Assembly (NCBI GenBank): GCA_029560875.1
Contig: JAKQKB010000136.1
Location: forward strand, 40,050-104,049
Length of the DNA stretch: 64,000 nt
Source: Bacteroidota bacterium
GTDB taxonomy: Bacteria; Bacteroidota; Bacteroidia; Bacteroidales; Tenuifilaceae
Reading direction: 5' to 3'
The notes under the pieces are model-generated. The model was not told the DNA's origin, searched no databases, and was given only the letters and a program-made list of their open reading frames with translations. Positions 1 through 7,634 of the stretch are shown piece after piece; within the stretch, counting starts at the first letter, position 1, and every line of letters begins with the position of its first letter. Both the position numbers and the translations under genes were made by a program.

Positions 1-2
1 AG

Positions 3-536
3 GCAGATTTAATTCTAATAACCCACTCCCACTTCGACCATTTCTCGCCCGACGATTTAAAACTCATTGTATCAACTGACACATGGATATTCTGCCCTGC
101 CGATTTCTCCAGCCAACTTGAGGTATTTGGCGCAGCCAAGGTTGTACCTGTCAAGCCTGGTTTTGAAACTGAGTGGAAGGGTATTCAAATTAAGGCTGTT
201 CCAATGTATAACGTACTTAAAGCAGACAAGCACCCTAAGGAGAAAGGCTGGGTTGGCTACCTGCTTAACCTCTGCAATGTTTGGCTTTACCACACTGGCG
301 ATACAGAGCTCATTCCAGAGATGAAGAACATTAAGTGCGATATAATAATGCTTCCGCTTGGACAAACCTACACAATGAATTCAGTGGAAGATGCCGTTCA
401 AGCAGTTTTAGATACCAGTGCATCCGTGGCAATACCAGTTCATTATGGAATTTATGAAGGAAGTGATGATGATGCACTTAAATTCAAGGAAATGCTTAAG
501 GATAAAGCAGAGGTTATAATATTACCACATGGATAG
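3..536 (+). CDS. MBL-fold metal-dependent hydrolase, 5' end cut by window edge
   Basis: The open frame runs in from the left edge, so the N-terminus is missing; 177 codons plus stop are visible. Near the start of the visible part there is HSHFDH, the HxHxDH metal-binding signature of metallo-beta-lactamase-fold hydrolases. Further on, YHTGDTEL matches the conserved Asp-bearing strand and VHYG near the C-terminus supplies the last His. This pattern is typical of the UlaG/UPF0173-like branch, which includes hydrolases of small molecules with poorly known substrates. The first visible ATG (204) lies downstream of the metal motif and cannot be the true start. The next gene is convergent (stop codons 18 bases apart), so this gene ends its transcription unit. 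The fold assignment is firm; the substrate is unknown. Confidence 0.85.
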   Translation, partial: ADLILITHSHFDHFSPDDLKLIVSTDTWIFCPADFSSQLEVFGAAKVVPVKPGFETEWKGIQIKAVPMYNVLKADKHPKEKGWVGYLLNLCNVWLYHTGDTELIPEMKNIKCDIIMLPLGQTYTMNSVEDAVQAVLDTSASVAIPVHYGIYEGSDDDALKFKEMLKDKAEVIILPHG

Positions 537-554
537 AAAAAGAGTATTGATATA

Positions 555-1250
555 CTAATCAATACATTCAACAAAATCCAACTTCCACTTTTCAAGGTTG
601 AGCGCCGTAAGGTAACCTGTGCCAGGATAGTAACCTTTGTATACACAACCTGCATCTAGCGCAAATATTCGTCCACTACCAAGTTTAATATCACTCATTA
701 TAGTGTCGATTGGTGTTGGCGTATGCCCATGGATAATGACATGTTCAGGCATAAACAACTCGGGCACAGGTGAGGGTCTACTCCAAAGCATAGCCTCGGT
801 ATCGGACAATGGATTCTCTGAATTATAGTTTATTCCTCCATGAACTAAAATAAATTTATCCTTAACTACAAAATAATACTTTAACGATTTATAAAATTCC
901 AAATGCTGAGAGGAGATACTCTTAAAAATATTCAGTCGATACGTTGATTTAATTCCGTAACTCCGTAAAGTTTCCTTTCCCGAATTTATCATCCAAAGCG
1001 TCAAATCAGTTTTTCCCAACATTGAATTAATAAGCATTTGCTCGTGGTTACCCATTAAGCAGTTAACATCAATCCCCGATTCCTTTAGACCAATAATATA
1101 ATCAACCACCCCAGCACTATCTGGACCTCTATCAATGTAATCGCCTAAAAAATAGATACTGTCCATTGCTTTAATATTTAGGCGACACTCAACCAAACTC
1201 CGAAGAGTCTTGATACAACCATGAATATTGGGAATTATATATGTTGACAT
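555..1250 (-). CDS. metallophosphoesterase of the PP2A/ApaH-like protein phosphatase family, first metal ligand altered
   Basis: 231 residues, normal for small bacterial Ser/Thr-phosphatase-like enzymes. Motifs in order: NIHG at 8-11, GDYIDRGPDS at 36-45, GNHE at 67-70, HGG at 137-139, GHTPTP near 175-180. These are the five di-metal phosphoesterase blocks. The odd point is block I: the family reads D-x-H-G, here the codon is AAT, giving N8-I-H10. Asp at that place normally ligates the first metal, so activity could be reduced or metal preference changed. All other ligands look intact. The gene is divergent from the PP-loop gene, with which it shares a short upstream region. Likely role is removal of phosphate from protein or nucleotide substrates; the exact substrate cannot be told. 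Confidence 0.85.
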   Translation of the reverse strand: MSTYIIPNIHGCIKTLRSLVECRLNIKAMDSIYFLGDYIDRGPDSAGVVDYIIGLKESGIDVNCLMGNHEQMLINSMLGKTDLTLWMINSGKETLRSYGIKSTYRLNIFKSISSQHLEFYKSLKYYFVVKDKFILVHGGINYNSENPLSDTEAMLWSRPSPVPELFMPEHVIIHGHTPTPIDTIMSDIKLGSGRIFALDAGCVYKGYYPGTGYLTALNLEKWKLDFVECID

Positions 1251-1285
1251 TGAACAATGCTTTCAATAAAATTACTAAAACGTAC

Positions 1286-1293
1286 TATTTTTG
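1286..1293 (+). promoter_or_regulatory. -7 promoter box of the TtcA-like gene
   Basis: TATTTTTG fits the Bacteroidota -7 consensus TAnnTTTG and lies 21 bases before the ATG at 1315. It overlaps the upstream in-frame TTG at 1291, which argues that translation starts at 1315. I see no convincing -33 element. Confidence 0.5.
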
Positions 1294-1314
1294 CAAACTA
1301 TTATCAGCAATAAA

Positions 1315-2067
1315 ATGTCGGAGCATCCAATAGTAAAAAAACTTGAGGGAAAAGTAAATAAAACCCTATTCAACTACAATTTAATAGAGAACGGCGATAA
1401 GGTAATGGTGGGGCTATCAGGTGGGAAGGATAGCTACTCGCTACTCAGTTTGCTTATCTCGCGTAGGAAAGCACTGCCAATAGAGTTCGAGCTGCATGCT
1501 TGCCACGTTATGGCAACCGACATGGAGTACCGTGCCGATATTGACTATATGCAGAAAGTGTGCAAGGAGAATAACGTAAGTTTTCATATTAAAGAAATCA
1601 CCGTTGAGTATAATCCCAACGACCGTAAACCTGCATGTTTTATATGTAGTTGGAAACGCCGTAAGATGCTTTTCACTACGACGCGTGAAACAGGTTGTAA
1701 CAAATTAGCTCTAGGACATCATATGGATGATGCTATTGAAACTTTACTAATGAATATGATTAATCACTCTTCAATAAGTTCAATTCCTCCACAGTTATCA
1801 ATGTTTAACGGTGATATAAAACTTATCAGACCGCTTTCATCATGCCTAGATTCTGAAATGGAACTGTATGCAAAAACCAGAGAATTCCCTACTGAAGTGA
1901 AGAAATGCCTTTACGAAAAGGATACTCACCGTAATTCTATAAGAGAATTGATTAGCCAAATGGAAAAGATTAATAAAGATGCCAGAAGGAATATCTACAA
2001 ATCAATGCAAAATATATTTGATGAATACTTAGTTAATAAACCTATTGACTCAAAAAAAGTAGAATAA
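1315..2067 (+). CDS. TtcA-like PP-loop ATPase, probable tRNA thiolation enzyme
   Basis: 250 residues from the chosen ATG. SGGKDS at 35-40 is the PP-loop that binds ATP and adenylates the target base. A CxxC pair (C108, C111) sits in the position of the TtcA iron-sulfur cysteines, and a further Cys in VKKCLYEKD lies where TtcA has its third ligand. GHHMDDAIETLLMN is the conserved helix of the TtcA/TilS superfamily. TtcA makes 2-thiocytidine at tRNA position 32 with a [4Fe-4S] cluster; related Bacteroidota proteins are less well studied, so the modified base is inferred. A TTG 24 bases upstream is in frame but lies inside the promoter box, so I reject it as start. Confidence 0.8.
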   Translation: MSEHPIVKKLEGKVNKTLFNYNLIENGDKVMVGLSGGKDSYSLLSLLISRRKALPIEFELHACHVMATDMEYRADIDYMQKVCKENNVSFHIKEITVEYNPNDRKPACFICSWKRRKMLFTTTRETGCNKLALGHHMDDAIETLLMNMINHSSISSIPPQLSMFNGDIKLIRPLSSCLDSEMELYAKTREFPTEVKKCLYEKDTHRNSIRELISQMEKINKDARRNIYKSMQNIFDEYLVNKPIDSKKVE

Positions 2068-2125
2068 TCATTTCGTAATCAAAAAATTATACTTAATTTC
2101 GATAACAATTTTAAAATTCTTAAAA

Positions 2126-2359
2126 ATGGAAAATTCAACTAACTGTCCAAAACTTGAAAAATGTCCTATATATGTTAAAAATGTATTTCTAAATCCCAAG
2201 GCGGGAGAAACCTACAGAAACATATACTGTAATAATGGCTATGCAAAATATTCAACCTGCAAACGATTTATTGTCTCGGAAAGAACTGGAAAACCTGTAC
2301 CCGAAACAATAATGCCAAACTCATCGCTCACGGTTGACGAGATTATAAGTAGAATGTAG
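2126..2359 (+). CDS. small four-cysteine protein
   Basis: 77 residues with Cys at 7, 13, 35 and 45. The layout C-x5-CP, then YxxxYC, then x9-C-KRF, followed by a VPxxxxPN motif, resembles a cysteine cluster domain that I recall as a stand-alone protein or as a tail on PAS, receiver and receptor proteins of anaerobes. The four cysteines could hold a metal or iron-sulfur cluster. It follows the TtcA-like gene by 58 bases on the same strand and could be co-transcribed. No function is known to me; the domain similarity is from memory of the pattern, not a search. Confidence 0.7.
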   Translation: MENSTNCPKLEKCPIYVKNVFLNPKAGETYRNIYCNNGYAKYSTCKRFIVSERTGKPVPETIMPNSSLTVDEIISRM

Positions 2360-2473
2360 CCATTCGCCACAACGCGCAAGTAAACAGCCACTTATATCGA
2401 AATCATTTTCAAGGTTTTGATTTTTTCTATTGACATTTGCTTAAAATTATCTTAACTTGATAACAAAAAAGCG

Positions 2474-3199
2474 ATGACAACAATAGCAAAAATACTCGAA
2501 ACCAGAGGAGTTATTATCAAGGAAGAAAAGGTAAAATCCCTTTCCGAAAAGATATTCTCCAACTCCATGGTGCTTGAAAACCATGAGCCCTATCCAGGCT
2601 ATTATGGTAAAAACATCCCTAACGATGTTATTCCTCGCTCAATTTTCTTAATTCTTGTCCGGGAATACGAGCACATGTTTTTGGCAAGGACACTCCAAAA
2701 AATTAGTCGTTCTGGCAATCATAAATGCAATGGCACATACGGCCATCTTGATATTGATGAGCATCGATATTACTGTATAAGAATTAAAAATTTGAAGTGT
2801 TTTGAGGAGATACCTATTCTTCAGGAAAAGTTTATGACCCATGGCATAGATTTCAGACGGAGTAAACCCATTAACGACCTTGCCCTGATTACTATAGAAA
2901 AAACTTTCCTACTTGAACGACATGTAGATGGCGTTTACTTTGACCTTGGCGGTGAGCATAAACACTATTTCGATATCCCTTCGCCATTGACGTGGGAAGA
3001 GTTTAAGGATGTTACCAAATCCGTTAAAAACAACATGAGCAACAATTTCTTTGATGCTGCACTAGGATATTTCTGGACAATCGACGGACCACAAGATATC
3101 GTCAGAATATACGACCAAAAACTTGACATCGACAGAATTAAAGAGATTCGCAAATTCTACCTAAACGAAATTGAACGTCGAGGCTTAGGTTCTTTCTGA
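2474..3199 (+). CDS. hypothetical protein, 241 residues
   Basis: I do not recognise this protein. It is soluble by appearance, with no signal peptide, membrane segment or low-complexity part. Notable features are a His- and Tyr-rich middle (HLDIDEHRYYC around 96-106), a LGGEHKHYFD stretch near 158-167, and a charged helical C-terminus. Codon use matches its neighbours, so it looks native. It is preceded by about 115 bases without a gene and is convergent with ung, the two stop codons being almost adjacent. Confidence 0.7.
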   Translation: MTTIAKILETRGVIIKEEKVKSLSEKIFSNSMVLENHEPYPGYYGKNIPNDVIPRSIFLILVREYEHMFLARTLQKISRSGNHKCNGTYGHLDIDEHRYYCIRIKNLKCFEEIPILQEKFMTHGIDFRRSKPINDLALITIEKTFLLERHVDGVYFDLGGEHKHYFDIPSPLTWEEFKDVTKSVKNNMSNNFFDAALGYFWTIDGPQDIVRIYDQKLDIDRIKEIRKFYLNEIERRGLGSF

Positions 3200-3201
3200 G
3201 C

Positions 3202-3885
3202 TTAATCCAAACTCCAATCTATCGGCTCCTTACCCATTGAAGTAAGGAGCTGATTTGTTTTTGAGAAATGCTTACATCCAAAAAAACCACGATGAACCGA
3301 CAATGGCGAAGGATGTGGTCCCATTAATATATGATGTTTCGACTTATCAATAATTTGTGCCTTAGCCTGAGCATAAGCACCCCAAAGGATAAAAACTATC
3401 CCACTCCGTTTTGCCGATAAGGCCATAATTGCAGCATCGGTAAAGTTTTCCCAGCCTCGTTTCTGATGAGAACCAGCCTGATTTGCCCGAACCGTTAATG
3501 TGGCGTTTAACAACAAAACTCCTTGATTTGCCCATTTCTCCAAATTGCCATGTTTGGGGATTGAAATACCAATATCATCCTTTAATTCCTTAAAAATATT
3601 CACTAACGATGGTGGAGGCTGTATTCCCTTGGAAACGGAAAAACATAACCCATGCGCTTGCCCTGGCCCATGATAAGGGTCTTGCCCTAGCAAAACCACC
3701 TTAACCTTATCGAACGGAGTATGATTAAAGGCCGAAAAAATCTGTGAACCAGGAGGGTATATTGTGTGTTGCATTTTCTCTTCAACCAAAAATTCCTTCA
3801 ATTTCAAAAAATAATCCTTCTTAAACTCCTCTCCTAAAACAACTTTCCAACTCTCTTCAATTTGTGGGTTTACTTCGGCGCTCAT
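3202..3885 (-). CDS. ung: uracil-DNA glycosylase, family 1
   Basis: 227 residues from the ATG at 3885. GQDPYH at 67-72 carries the catalytic Asp (D69), HPSPLS at 191-196 is the minor-groove loop with the catalytic His, and LLLN and GxxFxLWG blocks are present. The enzyme cuts uracil from DNA to start base excision repair. An in-frame start 78 bases further upstream would add a hydrophobic, non-conserved stretch, so the start at 3885 (MSAEVNP) is preferred. The 3' end of the gene holds an inverted repeat that probably terminates the convergent neighbour. Confidence 0.97.
   Translation of the reverse strand: MSAEVNPQIEESWKVVLGEEFKKDYFLKLKEFLVEEKMQHTIYPPGSQIFSAFNHTPFDKVKVVLLGQDPYHGPGQAHGLCFSVSKGIQPPPSLVNIFKELKDDIGISIPKHGNLEKWANQGVLLLNATLTVRANQAGSHQKRGWENFTDAAIMALSAKRSGIVFILWGAYAQAKAQIIDKSKHHILMGPHPSPLSVHRGFFGCKHFSKTNQLLTSMGKEPIDWSLD
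3225..3262 (+). terminator. probable terminator of the 2474-3199 gene, lying inside ung
   Basis: GCTCCTTAC (3225-3233) and GTAAGGAGC (3242-3250) form a perfect 9-bp stem with an 8-base loop, followed on the plus strand by a T-rich stretch to about 3262. It starts 26 bases after the stop of the plus-strand gene and overlaps the 3' coding end of ung. Confidence 0.6.
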
Positions 3886-3974
3886 ACTTTGTAAAATTAT
3901 CTCACTAAAATATTGATTTTTTAAAGACCAATTCGTTAAATTTGAATAGATGATGTAAATCAAACTATTTTTTT

Positions 3975-4005
3975 GTTGAAACGTATATAATAAAGATTAA
4001 ATTTG
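3975..4005 (+). promoter_or_regulatory. promoter of the 101-residue protein gene
   Basis: TTG at 3976-3978, a 19-base spacer and TAAATTTG at 3998-4005 fit the Bacteroidota -33/-7 pattern. The ATG follows 27 bases later. Confidence 0.6.
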
Positions 4006-4032
4006 TAAAACAAGACCCTAAAGATATCAACT

Positions 4033-4338
4033 ATGAAAAACCTAGTAATCTCAAAAAGTAGAGTCCGCAACTACTTATCGGAGAAGTTGGCCAAAAACGT
4101 ATTGAAATCCGATGAAAACGATTTGATACTTGTATTGAGATATAACGCACTGGGCGGTTTTGAGTTTTTATCGGACGAGGATTTGTTCGAGAACTTTAAT
4201 TCATCGCTACCCGAAATAGACTTTGTTCAAATGGTTGGCTCCGACGATACTCACCTCCATTTGGCTGTTAAGCCAGAGCACAAGGATGAGGAAGATGCCA
4301 TTCTAATTGATGTTAAGAGGGCTCTACAGATTATATAG
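4033..4338 (+). CDS. hypothetical protein, 101 residues
   Basis: A small acidic soluble protein that I cannot assign. It begins with a basic segment (SKSRVRNYLSEKL) and ends with an amphipathic helix. It has its own promoter and is followed by a hairpin, so it is probably a single-gene unit. Base composition is like its neighbours. No membrane segment, signal peptide or metal motif is visible. Confidence 0.65.
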   Translation: MKNLVISKSRVRNYLSEKLAKNVLKSDENDLILVLRYNALGGFEFLSDEDLFENFNSSLPEIDFVQMVGSDDTHLHLAVKPEHKDEEDAILIDVKRALQII

Positions 4339-4362
4339 TTGATTTTAAACTAAATTTTTCAG

Positions 4363-4391
4363 ACCCATCGATGAACCATTTCACGATGGGT
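4363..4391 (+). terminator. hairpin between the 101-residue gene and the alcohol dehydrogenase
   Basis: ACCCATCG (4363-4370) pairs with CGATGGGT (4384-4391), followed by TGTTTATAT. It is placed to end the upstream unit; as it is only 32 bases before the next ATG, it could also act as a leader hairpin. Confidence 0.5.
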
Positions 4392-4423
4392 TGTTTATAT
4401 ATAAGAACTTAAAGAAATTTAAT

Positions 4424-5581
4424 ATGAAGAACTTTGATTACTACAACCCTGTTAAAATCCTTTTTGGCGAAGGTAAAATTGACCAAATTCCTACAGAGCT
4501 AAAGCAAGGCGATAAAATACTACTGACCTACGGAGGTGGAAGCATCAAAAAAAATGGCACTTACGACAAGGTGATGAAAGCATTACAAGGCTTTCAGGTT
4601 ACTGAGTTTGGAGGTATAGAGGCCAACCCAAAATTCGAAACGCTAATAAAAGCAGTTCAAATTGTAAAGGAGCATAAAATTGATTTTATCCTTGCTGTTG
4701 GTGGTGGCTCTGTTATTGATGGTACAAAATTTATTGCAGCAGCGGCACTTTACGATGGTAAAGACCCTTGGGATATCTTAGTAAAAGGCATTAAAGTTGA
4801 AAAAGCGGTTCCTTTTGGTTCTGTACTCACACTACCTGCAACAGGTAGCGAAATGAACTCTGGCGCGGTTATTAGCCGATTATCTACTAAAGAAAAGTAT
4901 GCTTTCGGTAGCCCTGTCCTATTCCCAAAATTCTCGGTACTAGACCCAACAACTACTCTATCGCTTCCTCCACGTCAGGTAGCCAATGGAATTGTTGATG
5001 CTTACATTCACACTGTGGAGCAGTATTTAACCTATCCGAGCAACTCACCTATTCAGGATAAGTTTGCAGAATCAATCCTTAAAACATTAATAGAAGTTGG
5101 GCCTAAAACACTAAGCAACCCCGACGAGTTAGCCCACAGGGCTAACTTTATGTGGAGTTGTACAATGGCTCTGAATGGACTTATTGCCACAGGAGTTCCA
5201 ACCGATTGGGCAACCCATATGATTGGCCATGAACTCACGGCGTTTTTCGGATTAGACCACGGTGTTACATTAGCAATTGTATATCCAGCACTTCTACGCG
5301 AAATGGTTGATTTCAAGAAAGATAAACTTTTCCAGTACGGTGAGGAGGTTTGGGGAATTAAAAACGATGGACGCCCAGAAACAATTGATAAGATAATTAA
5401 CAAAACCGAAGAGTTCTTCCACTCATTAGGTGTTAAAACCAAACTAAGTAATTACGGAATAACCAAGGAGCAAACAAGACCTATTGTGGAGCGCTTTATG
5501 GAAAGAGGCTGGAAACTTGGCGAGCAAAAAAATATCACCCACGATGTTGTTGAACGAATTCTGGATAGAGCACTGAGTTAA
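4424..5581 (+). CDS. iron-containing (group III) alcohol dehydrogenase, YqhD/BdhA type
   Basis: 385 residues. GGGS at 37-40 and GGGSVIDGTK at 93-102 form the NAD(P) site. The metal ligands D192, H196, H265 and H279 fall two residues before those of E. coli YqhD (D194, H198, H267, H281), so the alignment is almost gap-free. The enzyme reduces aldehydes to alcohols with NAD(P)H, with a roles in fermentation or aldehyde detoxification. The ATG at 4424 is chosen; an upstream in-frame TTG at 4391 overlaps the preceding hairpin. Cofactor choice and natural substrate cannot be read from the sequence. Confidence 0.93.
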   Translation: MKNFDYYNPVKILFGEGKIDQIPTELKQGDKILLTYGGGSIKKNGTYDKVMKALQGFQVTEFGGIEANPKFETLIKAVQIVKEHKIDFILAVGGGSVIDGTKFIAAAALYDGKDPWDILVKGIKVEKAVPFGSVLTLPATGSEMNSGAVISRLSTKEKYAFGSPVLFPKFSVLDPTTTLSLPPRQVANGIVDAYIHTVEQYLTYPSNSPIQDKFAESILKTLIEVGPKTLSNPDELAHRANFMWSCTMALNGLIATGVPTDWATHMIGHELTAFFGLDHGVTLAIVYPALLREMVDFKKDKLFQYGEEVWGIKNDGRPETIDKIINKTEEFFHSLGVKTKLSNYGITKEQTRPIVERFMERGWKLGEQKNITHDVVERILDRALS

Positions 5582-5588
5582 AAAACTT

Positions 5589-5608
5589 GAGGCGCCAAAA
5601 GGCGCCTC
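5589..5608. terminator. bidirectional terminator between convergent genes
   Basis: GAGGCGCC, loop AAAA, GGCGCCTC gives a perfect 8-bp GC-rich stem. On the minus strand it is followed by a run of six T, so it clearly serves the 65-residue gene and probably also the alcohol dehydrogenase gene. Confidence 0.75.
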
Positions 5609-5613
5609 TTCTG

Positions 5614-5811
5614 CTAGAATTTCTTGAAGAACTCGTTAAAATGTTTGATGTTAAAATTCTCACTCACGTTTTCGGCCATACTAAAAACCCTGTAGTACGA
5701 AGCATTATCCTTTATAGGAGGAATATAATCGAACTCGTAATAGGTGTTAATTTTGAACTTGGACTCTCCTAAACAAACAGAAGGGTCCTTAATACATTTA
5801 CACTTGTTCAT
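5614..5811 (-). CDS. small hypothetical protein, 65 residues
   Basis: A small protein with three Cys near its N-terminus (C4, C6, C13) and an aromatic-rich middle (INTYYEFDYIPP). The ATG start, a strong terminator exactly after the stop and isolation from other genes support its being real. I know no function. The C-terminus is an amphipathic helix rich in Phe and Asn. Confidence 0.6.
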   Translation of the reverse strand: MNKCKCIKDPSVCLGESKFKINTYYEFDYIPPIKDNASYYRVFSMAENVSENFNIKHFNEFFKKF

Positions 5812-5997
5812 TGGTTTAAGGTTTAGTTAAGTTAGGCTTGGTTATACTATTTAAGTTCGTTTAGAAACTTATAGTTTTACTTTTACTCAAACACCGTAAA
5901 AATTGTGCAAGTTTACAAAAAAAATAGGACAAATAGATAGATTAAAATGAAGTTAAATTTTGAAATGCCCTTGGCAAAGAATAGCAATCAACAAATT

Positions 5998-6025
5998 AGG
6001 GCTCTCACATTTCTGCAAGAGCCCT
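5998..6025 (-). terminator. terminator of the ECF sigma / LTxxQ operon
   Basis: AGGGCTCT (5998-6005) pairs with AGAGCCCT (6018-6025). It lies 26 bases after the last gene of the minus-strand operon and is followed on that strand by an AT-rich stretch. Confidence 0.6.
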
Positions 6026-6050
6026 ACCCTTTAATTAACCAAACCAAACC

Positions 6051-6557
6051 TTAATTTTGCATATTATATCCACAATACCCAGTACCTCTTCCATTTCCCA
6101 TTCCACGTTTTCCTCCGCCACGTTTCATTCCCTTATCTAATTTACGACCTTGGTGAGCATTGAAATAAACCTTTTGTTCATCGGTTAATAGCGATGCAAC
6201 CTCTACCCTATGCGCTGCAGCTTTCTTTTGAATTTGAGTGCGAACAACGGCCATTTCGTCGATAAGTTTATTTATTGCATTCAAATCAGGCTTCTCGGCC
6301 GATTGAAGAGTGCGCATTCTTGCTTTCTTTTCTCCTAGTTCATTTTTTAAAGGTGTAACATCTTTGATGTGCTTTACCCTTAAGTCGTTGATTTTTTGTT
6401 GCTGCTCATCGGTTAAGTTGGGAATTCTGCAATCTGCTTTACCAATTTTATCTGGATTTTTCCCCATTCCACCTCTAAATTGTTGTCCTTGCTGAGAGTA
6501 GGCCGATAAGCCAACCAACATAAATGTCACCAACACTATACTTCCAAACCTTTTCAT
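6051..6557 (-). CDS. LTxxQ-motif periplasmic protein (Spy/CpxP-like)
   Basis: 168 residues with a signal peptide (about 1-21). Two LTDEQ motifs, near 48 and 124, are the signature of the Spy/CpxP/heavy-metal-sensor family, small helical periplasmic proteins that bind misfolded proteins or metals. The C-terminal 30 residues are Gly-, Arg- and Lys-rich and end with a CGY segment. It is the last gene of the sigma-factor operon, 18 bases after the preceding gene. Its likely job is envelope-stress buffering or metal sensing; the ligand is unknown. Confidence 0.8.
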   Translation of the reverse strand: MKRFGSIVLVTFMLVGLSAYSQQGQQFRGGMGKNPDKIGKADCRIPNLTDEQQQKINDLRVKHIKDVTPLKNELGEKKARMRTLQSAEKPDLNAINKLIDEMAVVRTQIQKKAAAHRVEVASLLTDEQKVYFNAHQGRKLDKGMKRGGGKRGMGNGRGTGYCGYNMQN

Positions 6558-6575
6558 AACAAATAATTTAAGTGA

Positions 6576-7121
6576 TTAATTCTGATTATTATTATTTCGA
6601 GGACTCTGACCTCTACGCATGCGCTCCATTTTTTTGAACTTATTTTGCTGATAGTCGTGCATTCTCCTGATAAACTTATTAAACTTTGCCTGTTGCTCAG
6701 GTGTACACTTAGCTTTAACTTCCATTAAATGCTCAACCATAACTCTTTTTTGCTCCTGCTGAACTTGACCAAACTCCTTAATTAAACTATCAATAGTTTG
6801 TTGATTAGGCTCATCTTTTACAACTTCTTCGGTTAGTAGTTCATTTATATCTCTAATCTGAACCTCAAGAGTGTCGAATGCTTTGTGAAATTTAACTTTG
6901 AGCATTCTAAACTCATCCCTTTGCTCTGGCGAAAGGTCTAAGGCCTTTGCCATAAAATCGCGATGTTGCTCGGGTCTATCCTTTCTAGATTCACGATACT
7001 CTCGTCTATCCTGCTTGTAACTGTAATAACGGTACCCAAACGTTGCAAGAATTGTTACCAGTAAAACAGTCTCTATTATAATTACGATTACCAAGAATCG
7101 TGTTTTAGTTAAAAAGTTCAT
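6576..7121 (-). CDS. membrane-anchored heavy-metal-sensor-like protein (CnrX/ZraP type)
   Basis: 181 residues: an N-terminal transmembrane segment (about 8-30), then a charged all-helical periplasmic part. LSPEQ near 63 and CTPEQ near 138 are the paired LTxxQ-like motifs of the periplasmic sensor family. It sits 2 bases after the anti-sigma gene, and this order is that of CnrYXH-like systems, where the sensor modulates the anti-sigma factor. A Cys precedes the second motif. Metal specificity is not evident. Confidence 0.75.
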   Translation of the reverse strand: MNFLTKTRFLVIVIIIETVLLVTILATFGYRYYSYKQDRREYRESRKDRPEQHRDFMAKALDLSPEQRDEFRMLKVKFHKAFDTLEVQIRDINELLTEEVVKDEPNQQTIDSLIKEFGQVQQEQKRVMVEHLMEVKAKCTPEQQAKFNKFIRRMHDYQQNKFKKMERMRRGQSPRNNNNQN

Positions 7122-7123
7122 GG

Positions 7124-7579
7124 CTATTTATTGTTTTCTGTTTCATCAATTTGAATATCGTAAATATTATTGCTCGATGTTGGGAAATACTCATCGGCTA
7201 ATAGTTCTATAGACTCATCAGAATTAGACTGAGCTATATTGGAATTAACATTGGATAAAAAAGAACCCATTACAATTCCAACAAATACTGCGGCTGCAGA
7301 TAAAGAGGCAACTAAAGCGTAGCGCATTGGTTTTAAAAGAATCGACTCTTGCTCCTTATCATCCTTTATTCTATTTAATACCTTAGATGATAAGTAAGGG
7401 TTATGCGAAAACTCATTCTTCTCCTCATCAATCAAACCATACAGTTGCTTAACCCTGTTTAGTTCGTTGCTGCAATTACTGCAAACGTTAAAATGCTCAT
7501 TCATCTCCGATGTTTTTTCTGCGCTCAGCTCACCATCTAGAAATTGAAGCATTAACTTTTTTGTATTCTTGCAGTCCAT
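7124..7579 (-). CDS. zinc-finger anti-sigma factor
   Basis: 151 residues. H29-x3-C33-x2-C36 is the ZAS zinc motif of anti-sigma factors. One transmembrane segment lies at about 83-108, with an acidic C-terminal domain of some 40 residues outside. The N-terminal part should hold the neighbouring ECF sigma factor inactive at the membrane. It lies 55 bases downstream of the sigma gene and directly before the sensor gene. Confidence 0.88.
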   Translation of the reverse strand: MDCKNTKKLMLQFLDGELSAEKTSEMNEHFNVCSNCSNELNRVKQLYGLIDEEKNEFSHNPYLSSKVLNRIKDDKEQESILLKPMRYALVASLSAAAVFVGIVMGSFLSNVNSNIAQSNSDESIELLADEYFPTSSNNIYDIQIDETENNK

Positions 7580-7634
7580 TGTTTTGTTATTTTATAGTTT
7601 GACAATCATTATTTTAAAAACTTGCGGTGGGGCA

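Noticed and set aside
1291..1314. Upstream TTG as start of the TtcA-like gene
   Set aside because: The TTG overlaps the TATTTTTG promoter box, so it should not be transcribed; ATG at 1315 gives the usual N-terminus.
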